The translations under genes were made by a program, and so were the position numbers. From Lachnospira rogosae (lineage in GTDB: Bacteria; Bacillota; Clostridia; Lachnospirales; Lachnospiraceae), in the NCBI RefSeq assembly GCF_040096455.1, contig NZ_JBBMER010000008.1:49680-113679 (forward strand): a DNA stretch of 64,000 nt. Direction: 5' to 3'. Under the pieces are notes generated by a model. The model searched no databases. It was not told where the DNA came from and saw nothing but the letters and a program-made list of their open reading frames with translations. Below, one piece after another: positions 53,976-62,269 of this stretch (within the stretch, counting starts at the first letter, position 1; each line of letters opens with the position of its first letter).

Positions 53976-54298
53976 ATAAGGAAAGTTCAGGAAATCTCTC
54001 CACAAATTTCGATTTGTTTTACCCATTTTAACATAAAACTCAACCAAGTTAAAACTATAATTATCAATATATAAGTCAGTAGCCTGTGTAATATTTAAAA
54101 TATCATTTTTTGTATTCCACAGCTTATCATTGTTTATTATTGCAGGTTTTGTAGAAATTTCGGAATTTCGGAATTTCCGGATTTCTCCTTGTATCCTCTC
54201 TTTTTAATTCTCCCTATTTATATATATTGCTAATATGTTCACTTATTGTTGATTTAGATTTCTGAACTGTTATTCAAACCATCACTCCCCTTATATAT

Positions 54299-54530
54299 TC
54301 ACATTCCATATTCACTATCCACTATGGCAAAAAAAGAAAACGGTTTTTCAACATCAAGACCTCCATAAAGTCCCATATAACCTGCATTTTGAAAAATAGC
54401 AAGCATATCTTGATAATTCATAATCCTTTGTAGATTTATGTGTTGCACCAGCTTCTACGGTTTTGCTGACCTCAGCAAAATCGTCCAAAACATTATGTCC
54501 ACTATTTTCACATGCTTTTGAATATGATAA
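54299..54530 (-). pseudogene. DinD (damage-inducible protein D) remnant with internal deletion
   Basis: One minus frame reads CENSGHNVLDDFAEVSKTVE and KSTKDYELSRYACYF; the overlapping frame reads QDMLAIFQNAGYMGLYGGL. Both are genuine DinD segments (middle and C-terminal), and the bases coding SRYACY in one frame code QDMLAI in the other, marking the deletion joint. Its tail runs into the repeat at 54318. Confidence 0.75.
54318..54352. repeat. Left copy of the 38-bp island repeat
   Basis: TCCACTATGGCAAAAAAAG followed by AAAACGGTTTTTCAAC. Matches 59002-59041 with a 21-bp exact run, one 3-bp gap and one mismatch within AACGGTnTTTCAAC. The other copy is part of the tRNA-Lys operon terminator. 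Confidence 0.75.
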
Positions 54531-54550
54531 TATAAAAATTATCTATCATT

Positions 54551-54667
54551 TCTTATGATTGTGCATTAAATGCACTTGCCATTGATAAACCTGTCGAATA
54601 TGCAAAATTATATCTTGATGGAACGATACAAATATGGGTTGATGCAGAGAACACTCTTTATTTATAA
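54551..54667 (+). pseudogene. DUF6061 C-terminal remnant
   Basis: Plus strand reads SYDCALNALAIDKPVEYAKL, then YLDGTIQMWVDAENTLYL and stop. It is closely related to residues 42-78 of the protein at 43810. The N-terminal half is replaced by unrelated sequence. Confidence 0.8.
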
Positions 54668-54672
54668 TGTTA

Positions 54673-54714
54673 AATAATCCCCAAAAATTCTAAAATTTTT
54701 CGGGGATTATTTTG
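54673..54714 (+). terminator. Terminator after DUF6061 remnant
   Basis: AATAATCCCC and GGGGATTATTTT arms around an AAAATT/AATTTTT inner stem. Confidence 0.65.
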
Positions 54715-54784
54715 GGCTTATATTTATTATTCAATTTAACTGATAATGATTCTCATATGAGATTTATCTTTAGAAATCATATCA

Positions 54785-55384
54785 TCAATCACGCCAGTCT
54801 GCATCTGATTCCCATTTACATTCCGTAATCTGCATATTTGAAAATGTTGCCTTATATGAGCCTTCTATCGGGCTGCATGCATATATTCCATAAGTAATTT
54901 TTTCTGCACCTTCACACATATGGAAAATACGCATTTGTCTGAAATTTATGCCATCCTCACTGCATTCAATACAGTAGTCACTGTCCCTTCGTGAAAAACG
55001 ATACCACATACTATTAATATCAGAGGATATGTCTGTTGTTGCCCAGTCAGAATATCCATGATTGGTTACAACGCTTCCCAATCGCTGTATTTTTTTATTC
55101 TCATATTCTATAGATGCCTTAAACCAATTATCACTATTCAAATACATAGCCACACCACACTGGTCAAAACGACAGGTACTCTCGAATTCTGTTTTAACAA
55201 TAAAAGAAAAGTACTTGTCCGTTGTTTCAACTTGAAATACTGGAGCATTATCATTTTGAAAACCATAATAAGTGCGTGCCCATAAGTCGGTACCCCTTTC
55301 TGTAAGAATTACAACTTTATCCTCACTAATTTGTACCTGCTTTGGTTGACGTATCCATTTAGGATTGTTTTTCAAAAATTCCAT
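54785..55384 (-). CDS. DUF1349 protein (concanavalin-like, YesU-type)
   Basis: 199 residues, no signal peptide. It has the DUF1349 pattern: WARTYYGFQNDNAPVFQVET, FESTCRFDQCGVAMYLNSDN, WFKASIEYEN, SNVVTNHGYSDW-like segment and FSRRDSDYCIECSEDGINF. Such beta-sandwich proteins often accompany sugar-uptake genes. It lies 42 bp downstream of the MFS gene on the same strand, so a carbohydrate role is likely but unproven. Confidence 0.85.
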   Translation of the reverse strand: MEFLKNNPKWIRQPKQVQISEDKVVILTERGTDLWARTYYGFQNDNAPVFQVETTDKYFSFIVKTEFESTCRFDQCGVAMYLNSDNWFKASIEYENKKIQRLGSVVTNHGYSDWATTDISSDINSMWYRFSRRDSDYCIECSEDGINFRQMRIFHMCEGAEKITYGIYACSPIEGSYKATFSNMQITECKWESDADWRD

Positions 55385-55426
55385 CTTTTTTCTCACTTTC
55401 TTTTTTATTTTAATAAGCAGCTATAT

Positions 55427-56638
55427 TTAGTGCCTACTTTTCACTGTATTATAATTAGTAATTTTCTTTTGTCTTCTGCAAAGAATGACTCCTATAAGTA
55501 GCAACACTGGAAAAATAATTCCTGCCAAAATTCCCATCTTTAGGTTATCCCCAAAAGCTCCTGATACCATTCCAACCAATGTAGGACCTCCTGAACAACC
55601 TATATCTCCACCTAATGCCAGCAATGCAAACATGGCTGTTCCCCCTTTGGGCAAAGCTGCTGATGCCTTGCTGAAAGTTCCAGGCCACATGATTCCCACT
55701 GAAAGCCCACAGACAGCGCAGGCAATCAGATTTAATAGCGGAATCGAGAATAATGAAATCCCTAAATAGGATAAAATACATAAAAAACTACTATAAATCA
55801 TAAAGTATTCCAAATTGATACGGTCACCATACTTACCATAAAACAATCTTGATATTCCCATTAGAACCGCAAATGCCATCGGCCCTGCTAAGTCGCCGGC
55901 TGCCTTTGAAATTCCAAGACCTTTTTCTGCAAAAGCAGAGGCCCATTGACTTACTGCTTGCTCACTTGCTCCTGCACATATCATCATAATCAACAAAATC
56001 CAAAAAATTTTCATCCGAAACAATTCCTTTAATCCAAGTCCGGTATCTCCATCCTCAAGCAATGGTGCAATGGGAACCTTTGAAAAAACAAAAGCATTTC
56101 CAATTGGAATAACCGCCCAAATAATGGCTAATATTTTCCAGTTATCTATACCGACTACATAAAAGAACACTGTTGATATGAGTACAACTCCGGCGTGTCC
56201 CCAGCAATAAAAAGAATGCAACAGGCTCATTGCTTTTTCCTTATTGTCGGATGGGCAAGCCTCAACAACTGGACTGACTAGGACTTCCAAAAGTCCACCA
56301 CCTACCGCATAGATCATTACAGCAATCAAAATTCCAATAAAGGAAACTGGTAAAATCTCTGGTAAAACTGTAAGAAGGAATAATCCTGCCGCTGCTAGAA
56401 CATGAGCTATAATCATTGATATCCGATATCCTATTTTATCAACAAATCTGACAGAAAGAAAATCAACCAGTAGTTGTATCCCAAAATTAAAAGTCACTAA
56501 CAATGTAATTTGGGAAATTGGAATATGATAGCATTTCTGAAAAAACATAAAAAGCAGTGGTGTAAAATTATTAACGATAGCTTGTACAATATAACCTACA
56601 AAACAGGCTGTAATTGTCTTATTATATTGGCTTTTCAT
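55427..56638 (-). CDS. MFS transporter
   Basis: 403 residues, twelve helices: ITACFVGYIVQAIVNNFTPL, LLVDFLSVRFVDKIGYRISM (MFS motif A position), SFYCWGHAGVVLISTVFFYV. The FHS/sugar-like sequence and the neighbouring DUF1349 and AraC genes suggest sugar or sugar-acid uptake. Divergent from the AraC regulator with 115 bp between starts. Confidence 0.88.
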   Translation of the reverse strand: MKSQYNKTITACFVGYIVQAIVNNFTPLLFMFFQKCYHIPISQITLLVTFNFGIQLLVDFLSVRFVDKIGYRISMIIAHVLAAAGLFLLTVLPEILPVSFIGILIAVMIYAVGGGLLEVLVSPVVEACPSDNKEKAMSLLHSFYCWGHAGVVLISTVFFYVVGIDNWKILAIIWAVIPIGNAFVFSKVPIAPLLEDGDTGLGLKELFRMKIFWILLIMMICAGASEQAVSQWASAFAEKGLGISKAAGDLAGPMAFAVLMGISRLFYGKYGDRINLEYFMIYSSFLCILSYLGISLFSIPLLNLIACAVCGLSVGIMWPGTFSKASAALPKGGTAMFALLALGGDIGCSGGPTLVGMVSGAFGDNLKMGILAGIIFPVLLLIGVILCRRQKKITNYNTVKSRH

Positions 56639-56753
56639 TTTGTTCTCCTCTAATAAATGTGATTATATCGTAAACTTTATATCTAGTCATTGTATAAAAT
56701 CATATATTTATGGTACAATATAACAAATTTTATTATTTATGAGGAAATATAGC

Positions 56754-57650
56754 ATGGAGACTTTTAAGATAACTACAGATGAAACACTACGAGAAACCAT
56801 CCAGCATGGCAACAATCATTATCCATTTGCATACTATCCTGATAATATTTGGAAATTTGACTTCCATCGCATTGACTGGCATTGGCATCATGAATTAGAA
56901 TTTCTTTATACTGCTGAAGGTACTGCGCTCTGCCTTATAGGTACAAGTAAAATAGAACTACATAAAGGTTGCGGCATATTTATCAATAGCGGTGTCCTGC
57001 ATCGTTTTGAAGCACAAAGCAGTACATTTACACCTAATATTGTTTTTTCGCCAACCCTATTAGCACCCGAAAACAGCCTCATTTACGAAAAATATATTCT
57101 TCCTGTGATAAGCTCGTCTGTTCCATATCAAGTTTTCAGTCCATCCAACACATTTGGAAAACAGGTGCTACAACTTTTGTCGCAAATTTGTACTATTCAG
57201 GAAACTAAGCCGGATAATGAATTATGTACTATACAACTTTTATTTCAGCTTTGGAACATATTGCAAAAAAATATGGACTGGACTTCTGATTCTAACAGTA
57301 TTCATCGATTAAATCACAAACAAGCAAGATTACAAGCTATGATGCAGTATATTCATGATCACTACATGGAAGAGATTACATTGAAGACGATTGCGGCATC
57401 GGCATCTATCAGCAAAAGTGGAGCTTTACACATTTTTCAGACTGGCATCCACTGTTCTCCGGTAGCATATCTGATTCAATATCGACTAGCACAGGCTGCC
57501 GAACAACTTTGTACCACTCAAAAATCGGTTTTTTCTATTGCAGAAGAAAACGGATTTACAAGTTCCGGCTATTTCTGCCGGAAGTTTAGACAATATTATC
57601 ATATAAGTCCAAATGAATACAGAAAGAAGAAAACAGAGGAAATTTCTTAA
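56754..57650 (+). CDS. AraC family regulator with N-terminal cupin
   Basis: 298 residues. The cupin (residues 20-110) has HWHHELEFLYTAEGTALCLI and SGVLHRFEA. The AraC HTH is at 200-295 (ITLKTIAASASISKSGALHI, AEENGFTSSGYFCRKFRQYY, HISPNEYRKKK). The ATG at 56754 is used because GAGGAAA lies ahead. It probably activates the divergent MFS-DUF1349 operon on binding a sugar. Confidence 0.9.
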   Translation: METFKITTDETLRETIQHGNNHYPFAYYPDNIWKFDFHRIDWHWHHELEFLYTAEGTALCLIGTSKIELHKGCGIFINSGVLHRFEAQSSTFTPNIVFSPTLLAPENSLIYEKYILPVISSSVPYQVFSPSNTFGKQVLQLLSQICTIQETKPDNELCTIQLLFQLWNILQKNMDWTSDSNSIHRLNHKQARLQAMMQYIHDHYMEEITLKTIAASASISKSGALHIFQTGIHCSPVAYLIQYRLAQAAEQLCTTQKSVFSIAEENGFTSSGYFCRKFRQYYHISPNEYRKKKTEEIS

Positions 57651-57787
57651 TTTCTACTTTCTGTAATCATACAATATTTGGAGATGATGTTGTTTTTCGT
57701 TATATTATCAATCATCTTTTCCACACAGAACTTCTTTAAGACTTCTGGATATAGCATACATATTGCTCCAAACTGCCTCGTTTCATT
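57647..57787 (-). pseudogene. DUF5688-like C-terminal remnant
   Basis: Minus strand reads NETRQFGAICMLYPEVLKKF followed by CVEKMIDNITKNN and stop. GAxxMLYPxVLKK resembles the C-terminal part of DUF5688 proteins. It lies just beyond the stop and terminator of the N-terminal DUF5688-like ORF, suggesting that the middle of the gene was deleted. Confidence 0.5.
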
Positions 57788-57796
57788 TGACAATAT

Positions 57797-57842
57797 AAAA
57801 AGAGTCTCAGGAATATCTTATACAATATCCTGAGACTCTTTC
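57797..57842 (-). terminator. Terminator built from the end of the DUF5688-like gene
   Basis: AAAGAGTCTCAGGATAT pairs with ATTCCTGAGACTCTTT and is followed by T residues. The first arm encodes the last residues (KESQDIV) and stop. Confidence 0.85.
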
Positions 57843-58174
57843 ATCATATCATTAAGTGTTTCTGTCATAGATTTTAGCCGTTCCTTATTCGCTTCAGCAT
57901 TGATTAGAATAGCAACTATGTTGTCCTTCTGTTTCTTAAGGCTCATTTCAAAGTCTATATCAGGAAGAGGACTGCTTTCTACATCATCCAAAAATGCTTC
58001 TAATGCTTCTCCATTCCAGTAATATATTCTTCCGATTTTCTCTCCATTCTTCCTAACAGAAATACCTTTCTTCACAGTATCATTGTTCTTTGTTACATCA
58101 ACAATTCTCACCTCGTAATCATCGCCAAGTCTTTGCTGTAACTTACCAACAACAGCACCTATCTTGTCATCCAT
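57818..58174 (-). CDS. DUF5688-like short protein (N-terminal part only)
   Basis: 118 residues. VRIVDVTKNNDTVKKGISVR and IDFEMSLKKQKDNIVAILIN resemble the first 120 residues of DUF5688 proteins, which run to about 300. The ORF has a good SD (AGGAGG), so it may be expressed as a short version, but a C-terminal-like remnant lies past its stop. Function unknown. Downstream of repeat copy 3. Confidence 0.6.
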   Translation of the reverse strand: MDDKIGAVVGKLQQRLGDDYEVRIVDVTKNNDTVKKGISVRKNGEKIGRIYYWNGEALEAFLDDVESSPLPDIDFEMSLKKQKDNIVAILINAEANKERLKSMTETLNDMMKESQDIV

Positions 58175-58190
58175 AGCAAACCTCCTGTAA

Positions 58191-58277
58191 ATAAAATAAG
58201 AGCAAGTACTGAAAGGTTTTCGCTACCTTAGTACTTGCTCTGTTTCTTGTATCAAATTTATTATATATATTTACAGG
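58191..58277. repeat. Dispersed 95-bp hairpin repeat, copy 3
   Basis: Perfect AGAGCAAGTACT/AGTACTTGCTCT stem with AAGG/CCTT extension, then TTTCTTGTATCAAATTTATT. It lacks the last 15-20 bp shared by copies 1 and 2. Starts directly behind the SD of the DUF5688-like gene. Confidence 0.8.
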
Positions 58278-58355
58278 TTGGTTTTTTACGCTTGTTATAA
58301 GTTTATAAACTCTTTTTTATACTATCCTATAAGACACCATAAATCTTTCTAGTGT

Positions 58356-58739
58356 TTAATTTATTCTTGGATTCCATTCAACTAGTACTCCATCTTTCCA
58401 ATGTCCTGCAACATACTCTTCTTCTTTTGAAGGCTTATGCATTATATCACCAGTATACTCATAATTCTCACCCAATAACCTATAATATCCCCTTTTAACA
58501 TATTCAAATATATGTAAATCATTTTTAAAATTTTCAACCATACCCTTATTAGTCCTATTATAACAATAATCAGAATTAAGGTAATAAACACTCTCTGGGG
58601 CAACACCATTCTCCTCATATAATGCATTTAATTCCTTATTACTAAGAACTACATTATAACCATTTTTCTTTACATAATCATTTATAAAATCTGCAATTTT
58701 TCTTTTATCATTTTCTAGTACATTTCCACCCATTCCCAT
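58356..58739 (-). CDS. DUF7225-like hypothetical protein
   Basis: 127 residues, soluble: KIADFINDYVKKNGYNVVLS, NKELNALYEENGVAPESVYY, LNSDYCYNRTNKGMVENFKN and a C-terminal YVAGHWKDGVLVEWNPRIN. A small winged-helix-like family of unknown role, placed with moderate confidence. The ATG at 58739 is chosen on GGAGGTATAATT. A 68-bp fragment of a second copy lies at 36796. Confidence 0.65.
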   Translation of the reverse strand: MGMGGNVLENDKRKIADFINDYVKKNGYNVVLSNKELNALYEENGVAPESVYYLNSDYCYNRTNKGMVENFKNDLHIFEYVKRGYYRLLGENYEYTGDIMHKPSKEEEYVAGHWKDGVLVEWNPRIN

Positions 58740-58866
58740 AATTATACCTCCAAATCTATTTATTTTATTATATACCAAATCGTCATACTCTCGCATCTAT
58801 TTTATGACATTTTTCACTTACTACACTCACTATTTCACCCTCAAACATTATACAGCTCTTGACACC

Positions 58867-58887
58867 AAGTGCCCAAAAAGTGCCCAA
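58867..58887. repeat. AAGTGCCCAA direct repeat, 11-bp period
   Basis: AAGTGCCCAA at 58867-58876 and 58878-58887. Such doublets near att sites are typical integrase arm-type sites. Inside the right end of the tRNA-Lys-linked island. The interval 58740-59001 has no gene. Confidence 0.5.
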
Positions 58888-59001
58888 CTTCACCACCAAC
58901 GATTCTCCCAGTATTTATGCGGCTTTGCAGACTTTTTATACTTTTTATATTAAAATCACACTTTCCCCATTCTTAGACTACGACACCTGTTTGACCCCTA
59001 G

Positions 59002-59041
59002 TCCACTATGGCAAAAAAAGAAGGGAACGGTATTTCAACCA
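59002..59041. repeat. Right copy of the 38-bp island repeat (tRNA operon terminator)
   Basis: TCCACTATGGCAAAAAAAG, then AAGGGAACGGTATTTCAAC. See 54318-54352. Confidence 0.75.
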
Positions 59042-59050
59042 TTCCCTTTG
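59013..59050 (-). terminator. Terminator of the tRNA-Lys operon
   Basis: Minus strand AAGGGAATGG and CCGTTCCCTT arms followed by CTTTTTTT, four bases after the tRNA-Lys 3' end. Confidence 0.9.
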
Positions 59051-59053
59051 CAA

Positions 59054-59126
59054 TGAGCCCACCGGGGTTCGAACCCGGGACACCTAGATTAAAAGTCTAG
59101 TGCTCTACCAACTGAGCTATGAGCCC
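59054..59126 (-). tRNA. tRNA-Lys (UUU)
   Basis: Acceptor GGGCTCA...TGGGCTC-type pairing, anticodon loop CTTTTAA, T-arm GGTTCGAACCC. Last tRNA of a six-gene minus-strand operon. Confidence 0.95.
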
Positions 59127-59170
59127 TTATGCTATTAACTGATGATTGGGAGTTCTATCAACCAACCCAG

Positions 59171-59243
59171 CTGGGCTAGCTGGATTCGAACCAGCGTAAT
59201 GCAGGGATCAAAACCCTGTGCCTTACCGCTTGGCGATAGCCCA
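59171..59243 (-). tRNA. tRNA-Gln (UUG)
   Basis: Acceptor TGGGCTA/TAGCCCA, anticodon loop TTTTGAT, T-arm GGTTCGAATCC. Confidence 0.93.
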
Positions 59244-59253
59244 TTAATTAAAG

Positions 59254-59328
59254 GGTGGATACAGGGATTCGAACCCTGGACCTTCAGAGCCACAATCTGA
59301 CGCGCTAACCAGCTGTGCTATACCCACC
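59254..59328 (-). tRNA. tRNA-His (GUG)
   Basis: Extra 5' G opposite C73, anticodon loop TTGTGGC, T-arm GGTTCGAATCC. Confidence 0.93.
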
Positions 59329-59426
59329 ATAACATAAAATAAGAGTTCTCTTAGAACTCTCTTACAAGTTAATTAACAACTTGTATCACACTTTTTAAGT
59401 GCTTAACCAATATGGTTAAAAAAAAG

Positions 59427-59500
<74 letters not shown>

Positions 59501-59504
59501 ACAA

Positions 59505-59575
59505 AGCGGGTGATGGGAATCGAACCCACGTATCTAGCTTGGAAGGCTAGTGTTCTACCATTGAACTACACCCGC
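59505..59575 (-). tRNA. tRNA-Gly (UCC)
   Basis: Acceptor GCGGGTG/CACCCGC, anticodon loop CTTCCAA, T-arm GGTTCGATTCC. Confidence 0.94.
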
Positions 59576-59595
59576 ATAATATATTAAATTGTAAG

Positions 59596-59670
59596 TCGGG
59601 GTGACAGGATTCGAACCTGCGACCTCTTGATCCCAAATCAAGCGCTCTAGCCAAGCTGAGCCACACCCCG
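59596..59670 (-). tRNA. tRNA-Pro (UGG)
   Basis: Acceptor CGGGGTG/CACCCCG, anticodon loop TTTGGGA, T-arm GGTTCGAATCC. First tRNA of this operon; 59671-59839 upstream is AT-rich promoter-like sequence with no gene. Confidence 0.94.
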
Positions 59671-59839
59671 AAAGGTTTTATCTTGTTGTTGTTTCTTAAG
59701 TTCTTAACTCGTGTACCGCAACAACAAGATAGATTATATGCTATGATTCGCCATATGTCAACACTTTTTTGAAACTTTTTTTGAATTTTTTTAATTTTTT
59801 TGAAGCATATACTCCAAACGCCCTATTTTACTGGGTTTC

Positions 59840-60322
59840 CTATACATTTTTTAATTCAAAATTAAACTCATTATTGTCATTAATCTCTAAAATTATGTAA
59901 GTTGGTATACCATCAGCCTGTCTTGGATACGATATGCTGCCAGGATTAATAAGTGTTATATTATCCTCCACGATAATAACCGGCCTGTGTGTATGTCCAA
60001 ACATAACTATATCCATTCCTCTGGCAACAGCTTCCTGCTCAATAACTTTCAAATCCAAAGATACATAATAATTATGTCCGTGTGTCAGCCATATTTTCTT
60101 ACCGCCAAGTTCAATTTCTTTCTCGCGGTCAAGCGGTGAAAAGAAATCATTATTTCCAGCTATAAATATAGTTTCACAGCCGGCTATGCTTTTTATTACC
60201 TCTTCTTCGCCTTCAACATCACCAAGATGTATAAGCATATCCAGATGTCCCTCGTTATATATAGCCTCTGCCAGATTACCGTGTCGTCTGTGCGTATCAC
60301 TTACTATCATTATCCTCTGCAT
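59840..60322 (-). CDS. YfcE/MJ0936-type metallophosphoesterase
   Basis: 160 residues with the full calcineurin-like motif set: VSDTHRRHGN, LGDVEGEE, AGNNDFF, THGHNYY and GHTHRP. A dinuclear-metal phosphodiesterase with broad activity in related proteins. Overlaps rdgB by 26 bp, forming an rlmL-rdgB-yfcE-like operon common in Clostridia. Confidence 0.92.
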   Translation of the reverse strand: MQRIMIVSDTHRRHGNLAEAIYNEGHLDMLIHLGDVEGEEEVIKSIAGCETIFIAGNNDFFSPLDREKEIELGGKKIWLTHGHNYYVSLDLKVIEQEAVARGMDIVMFGHTHRPVIIVEDNITLINPGSISYPRQADGIPTYIILEINDNNEFNFELKNV

Positions 60323-60914
60323 ATAATTCCTCCGATTTGTCTAACTCTTCTTTAATCAGAGCCAATGCCTTGCCCCTGTGGCTTATCTTATTCTTCTCCT
60401 CAGGTGCAAGTTCGCCAGACGTCTTGCCATATTCTGGAAGATATACAATCGGGTCATACCCAAAGCCATTATCTCCCTTTATCTCTTCGGCAATAAGCCC
60501 TTCCATTGTTCCTCTTTTAACTATTTCACGTCCATCTGGAAAACAGACTGCAATTGCACATACGAAGCGTCCGCTTCTGTCACTTCCCTTAACGCCCTCA
60601 AGCTTCTGTATAAGAGCTTTATTCTTTATATCATAAGAAGTATCGTGTCCCATAAATCGTGCAGAATACACGCCAGGAGCTTTATTAAGATAATCTATCT
60701 CAAGCCCTGAGTCATCTGCCATTGTTATTTGGCCTGTAAGCTTCATAATTGCTCTTGCTTTTATCAAAGCATTTTCTTCAAATGTCGTTCCGTTCTCTTC
60801 AATATCAACATCAATTCCAGCTTCTTTCATAGAAATAATGTCGTACCCCTTCAGGATTTCTTTAACTTCCTTAACTTTATCCTTGTTATTAGATGCCAAA
60901 ATAATACTCTTCAT
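60297..60914 (-). CDS. rdgB: XTP/dITP diphosphatase
   Basis: 205 residues of the RdgB/HAM1 family: ASNNKDKVKEVKEIL, ADDSGLEIDYLNKAPGVYSA, GFGYDPIVYLPEYGKT and KNKISHRGKAL. It removes ITP, XTP and deaminated dNTPs from the nucleotide pool. Starts 2 bp after the stop of the methyltransferase gene. Confidence 0.95.
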   Translation of the reverse strand: MKSIILASNNKDKVKEVKEILKGYDIISMKEAGIDVDIEENGTTFEENALIKARAIMKLTGQITMADDSGLEIDYLNKAPGVYSARFMGHDTSYDIKNKALIQKLEGVKGSDRSGRFVCAIAVCFPDGREIVKRGTMEGLIAEEIKGDNGFGYDPIVYLPEYGKTSGELAPEEKNKISHRGKALALIKEELDKSEELYAEDNDSK

Positions 60915-60916
60915 AA

Positions 60917-62065
60917 TTAACCTCTCTTTGGTGGCTTAGGACCCATAAATGAATAAAAATATGTCTTAAGCATTCCATTGTATATTTTACGGTTCTTATC
61001 TGCCTTACGTCCAAAATATTTAACTGCATCTTCATATGATGTAATCATATATGCTGACCACGAATCCAGCTTTGCAAACTGCTTTCCAAATGCTGAATAT
61101 ATAGCTGGAAGCGTCTCTTTGTCTTCAAGACGTTCACCATATGGCGGATTAGTTATTATGAAGCCATATTTTTTGTGATGACTTAATTCGCTGACACTTC
61201 TTGCCTGAAAATGTATCAAATCCTCAACACCTGCATTGGCAGCGTTGCTTCTTGCTATTTTAATTACATTTTCATCAATATCAAATCCCTGAATATCCGT
61301 GTCTATACTTAAATTAATTAAGTCTTCCGCTTCTTCTACTGCGTTATCCCACAGTTCATTATTTATTATATTAGTCCAGCGTAAAGATGTAAAGCGTCTA
61401 TTCATTCCTGGTGCAATATTGGCTGCTATCATTGCTGCCTCAATTGGAAATGTTCCGCTTCCGCAAAATGGATCTATAAGTATACGGTCTGATTTCCAAG
61501 GTGTAAGCATTATAAGTGCAGCCGCTAATGTCTCTGATATTGGTGCTTTTCCTGCCGCTGGTCTGTAACCTCTTTTATGTAATGAATCCCCTGATGTATC
61601 AAGCGAAATAGTCACAACGTCCTTCATAAGGCTTACTCTTATAGGATAGCTGTTTCCGTCCTCCTCGAACCAATTAACGGCGTATTTGACCTTTAAACGC
61701 TCTACAATTGCCTTTTTTACAATTGACTGTATATCTGATGAGCTAAAGAGCTTACTATTGATAGAATTAGCTTTAGTAACCCAGAACTTGCCATTCTTAG
61801 GAATGAATTCTTCCCATTCCAGTTCTTTAGTATTATCAAACAGTTCAGTAAATGTTGTTGCCTTGAATTCACCAACCTTAAGCAGCACACGCTCTGCTGT
61901 TCTTAAGAAAATGTTAGCTCTTGCAATCGCATCCGCATCTCCTATAAATGTAACCTTTCCATCTTCCACTTTGGATATATCATAGCCTAAATCGTATATT
62001 TCACGCTTTAACACTGACTCTAATCCAAAATGACACGGTGCAATCAATTCATACGTATTCTTCAT
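60917..62065 (-). CDS. RlmL/YpsC-type THUMP 23S rRNA methyltransferase
   Basis: 382 residues. N-terminal ferredoxin-like/THUMP region (residues 1-160), then a class I methyltransferase with FCGSGTFPIEAA, GFDIDENVIKIA and the N2-guanine motif IITNPPYGERLE. Resembles Bacillus YpsC. The ATG at 62065 begins with the conserved TYELIAPCHFGLESVLKREI. Head of the three-gene operon. Confidence 0.9.
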   Translation of the reverse strand: MKNTYELIAPCHFGLESVLKREIYDLGYDISKVEDGKVTFIGDADAIARANIFLRTAERVLLKVGEFKATTFTELFDNTKELEWEEFIPKNGKFWVTKANSINSKLFSSSDIQSIVKKAIVERLKVKYAVNWFEEDGNSYPIRVSLMKDVVTISLDTSGDSLHKRGYRPAAGKAPISETLAAALIMLTPWKSDRILIDPFCGSGTFPIEAAMIAANIAPGMNRRFTSLRWTNIINNELWDNAVEEAEDLINLSIDTDIQGFDIDENVIKIARSNAANAGVEDLIHFQARSVSELSHHKKYGFIITNPPYGERLEDKETLPAIYSAFGKQFAKLDSWSAYMITSYEDAVKYFGRKADKNRKIYNGMLKTYFYSFMGPKPPKRG

Positions 62066-62269
62066 ATGCCTGCATTTCTCCATTCATACATTCTTTTATA
62101 GATTTTATAATAATTGTTCTATCTGGCAGTAATGCCTGACTAGCAATATTAAACCATTTTATTCTTAATATCGAACAATATATATCAATATTAAAATGCT
62201 TACCATAAATAATCAAGTAAAATAGTTAAATCACATTTTCTCTTCACTAAAATTTCATACCTTCAGATA

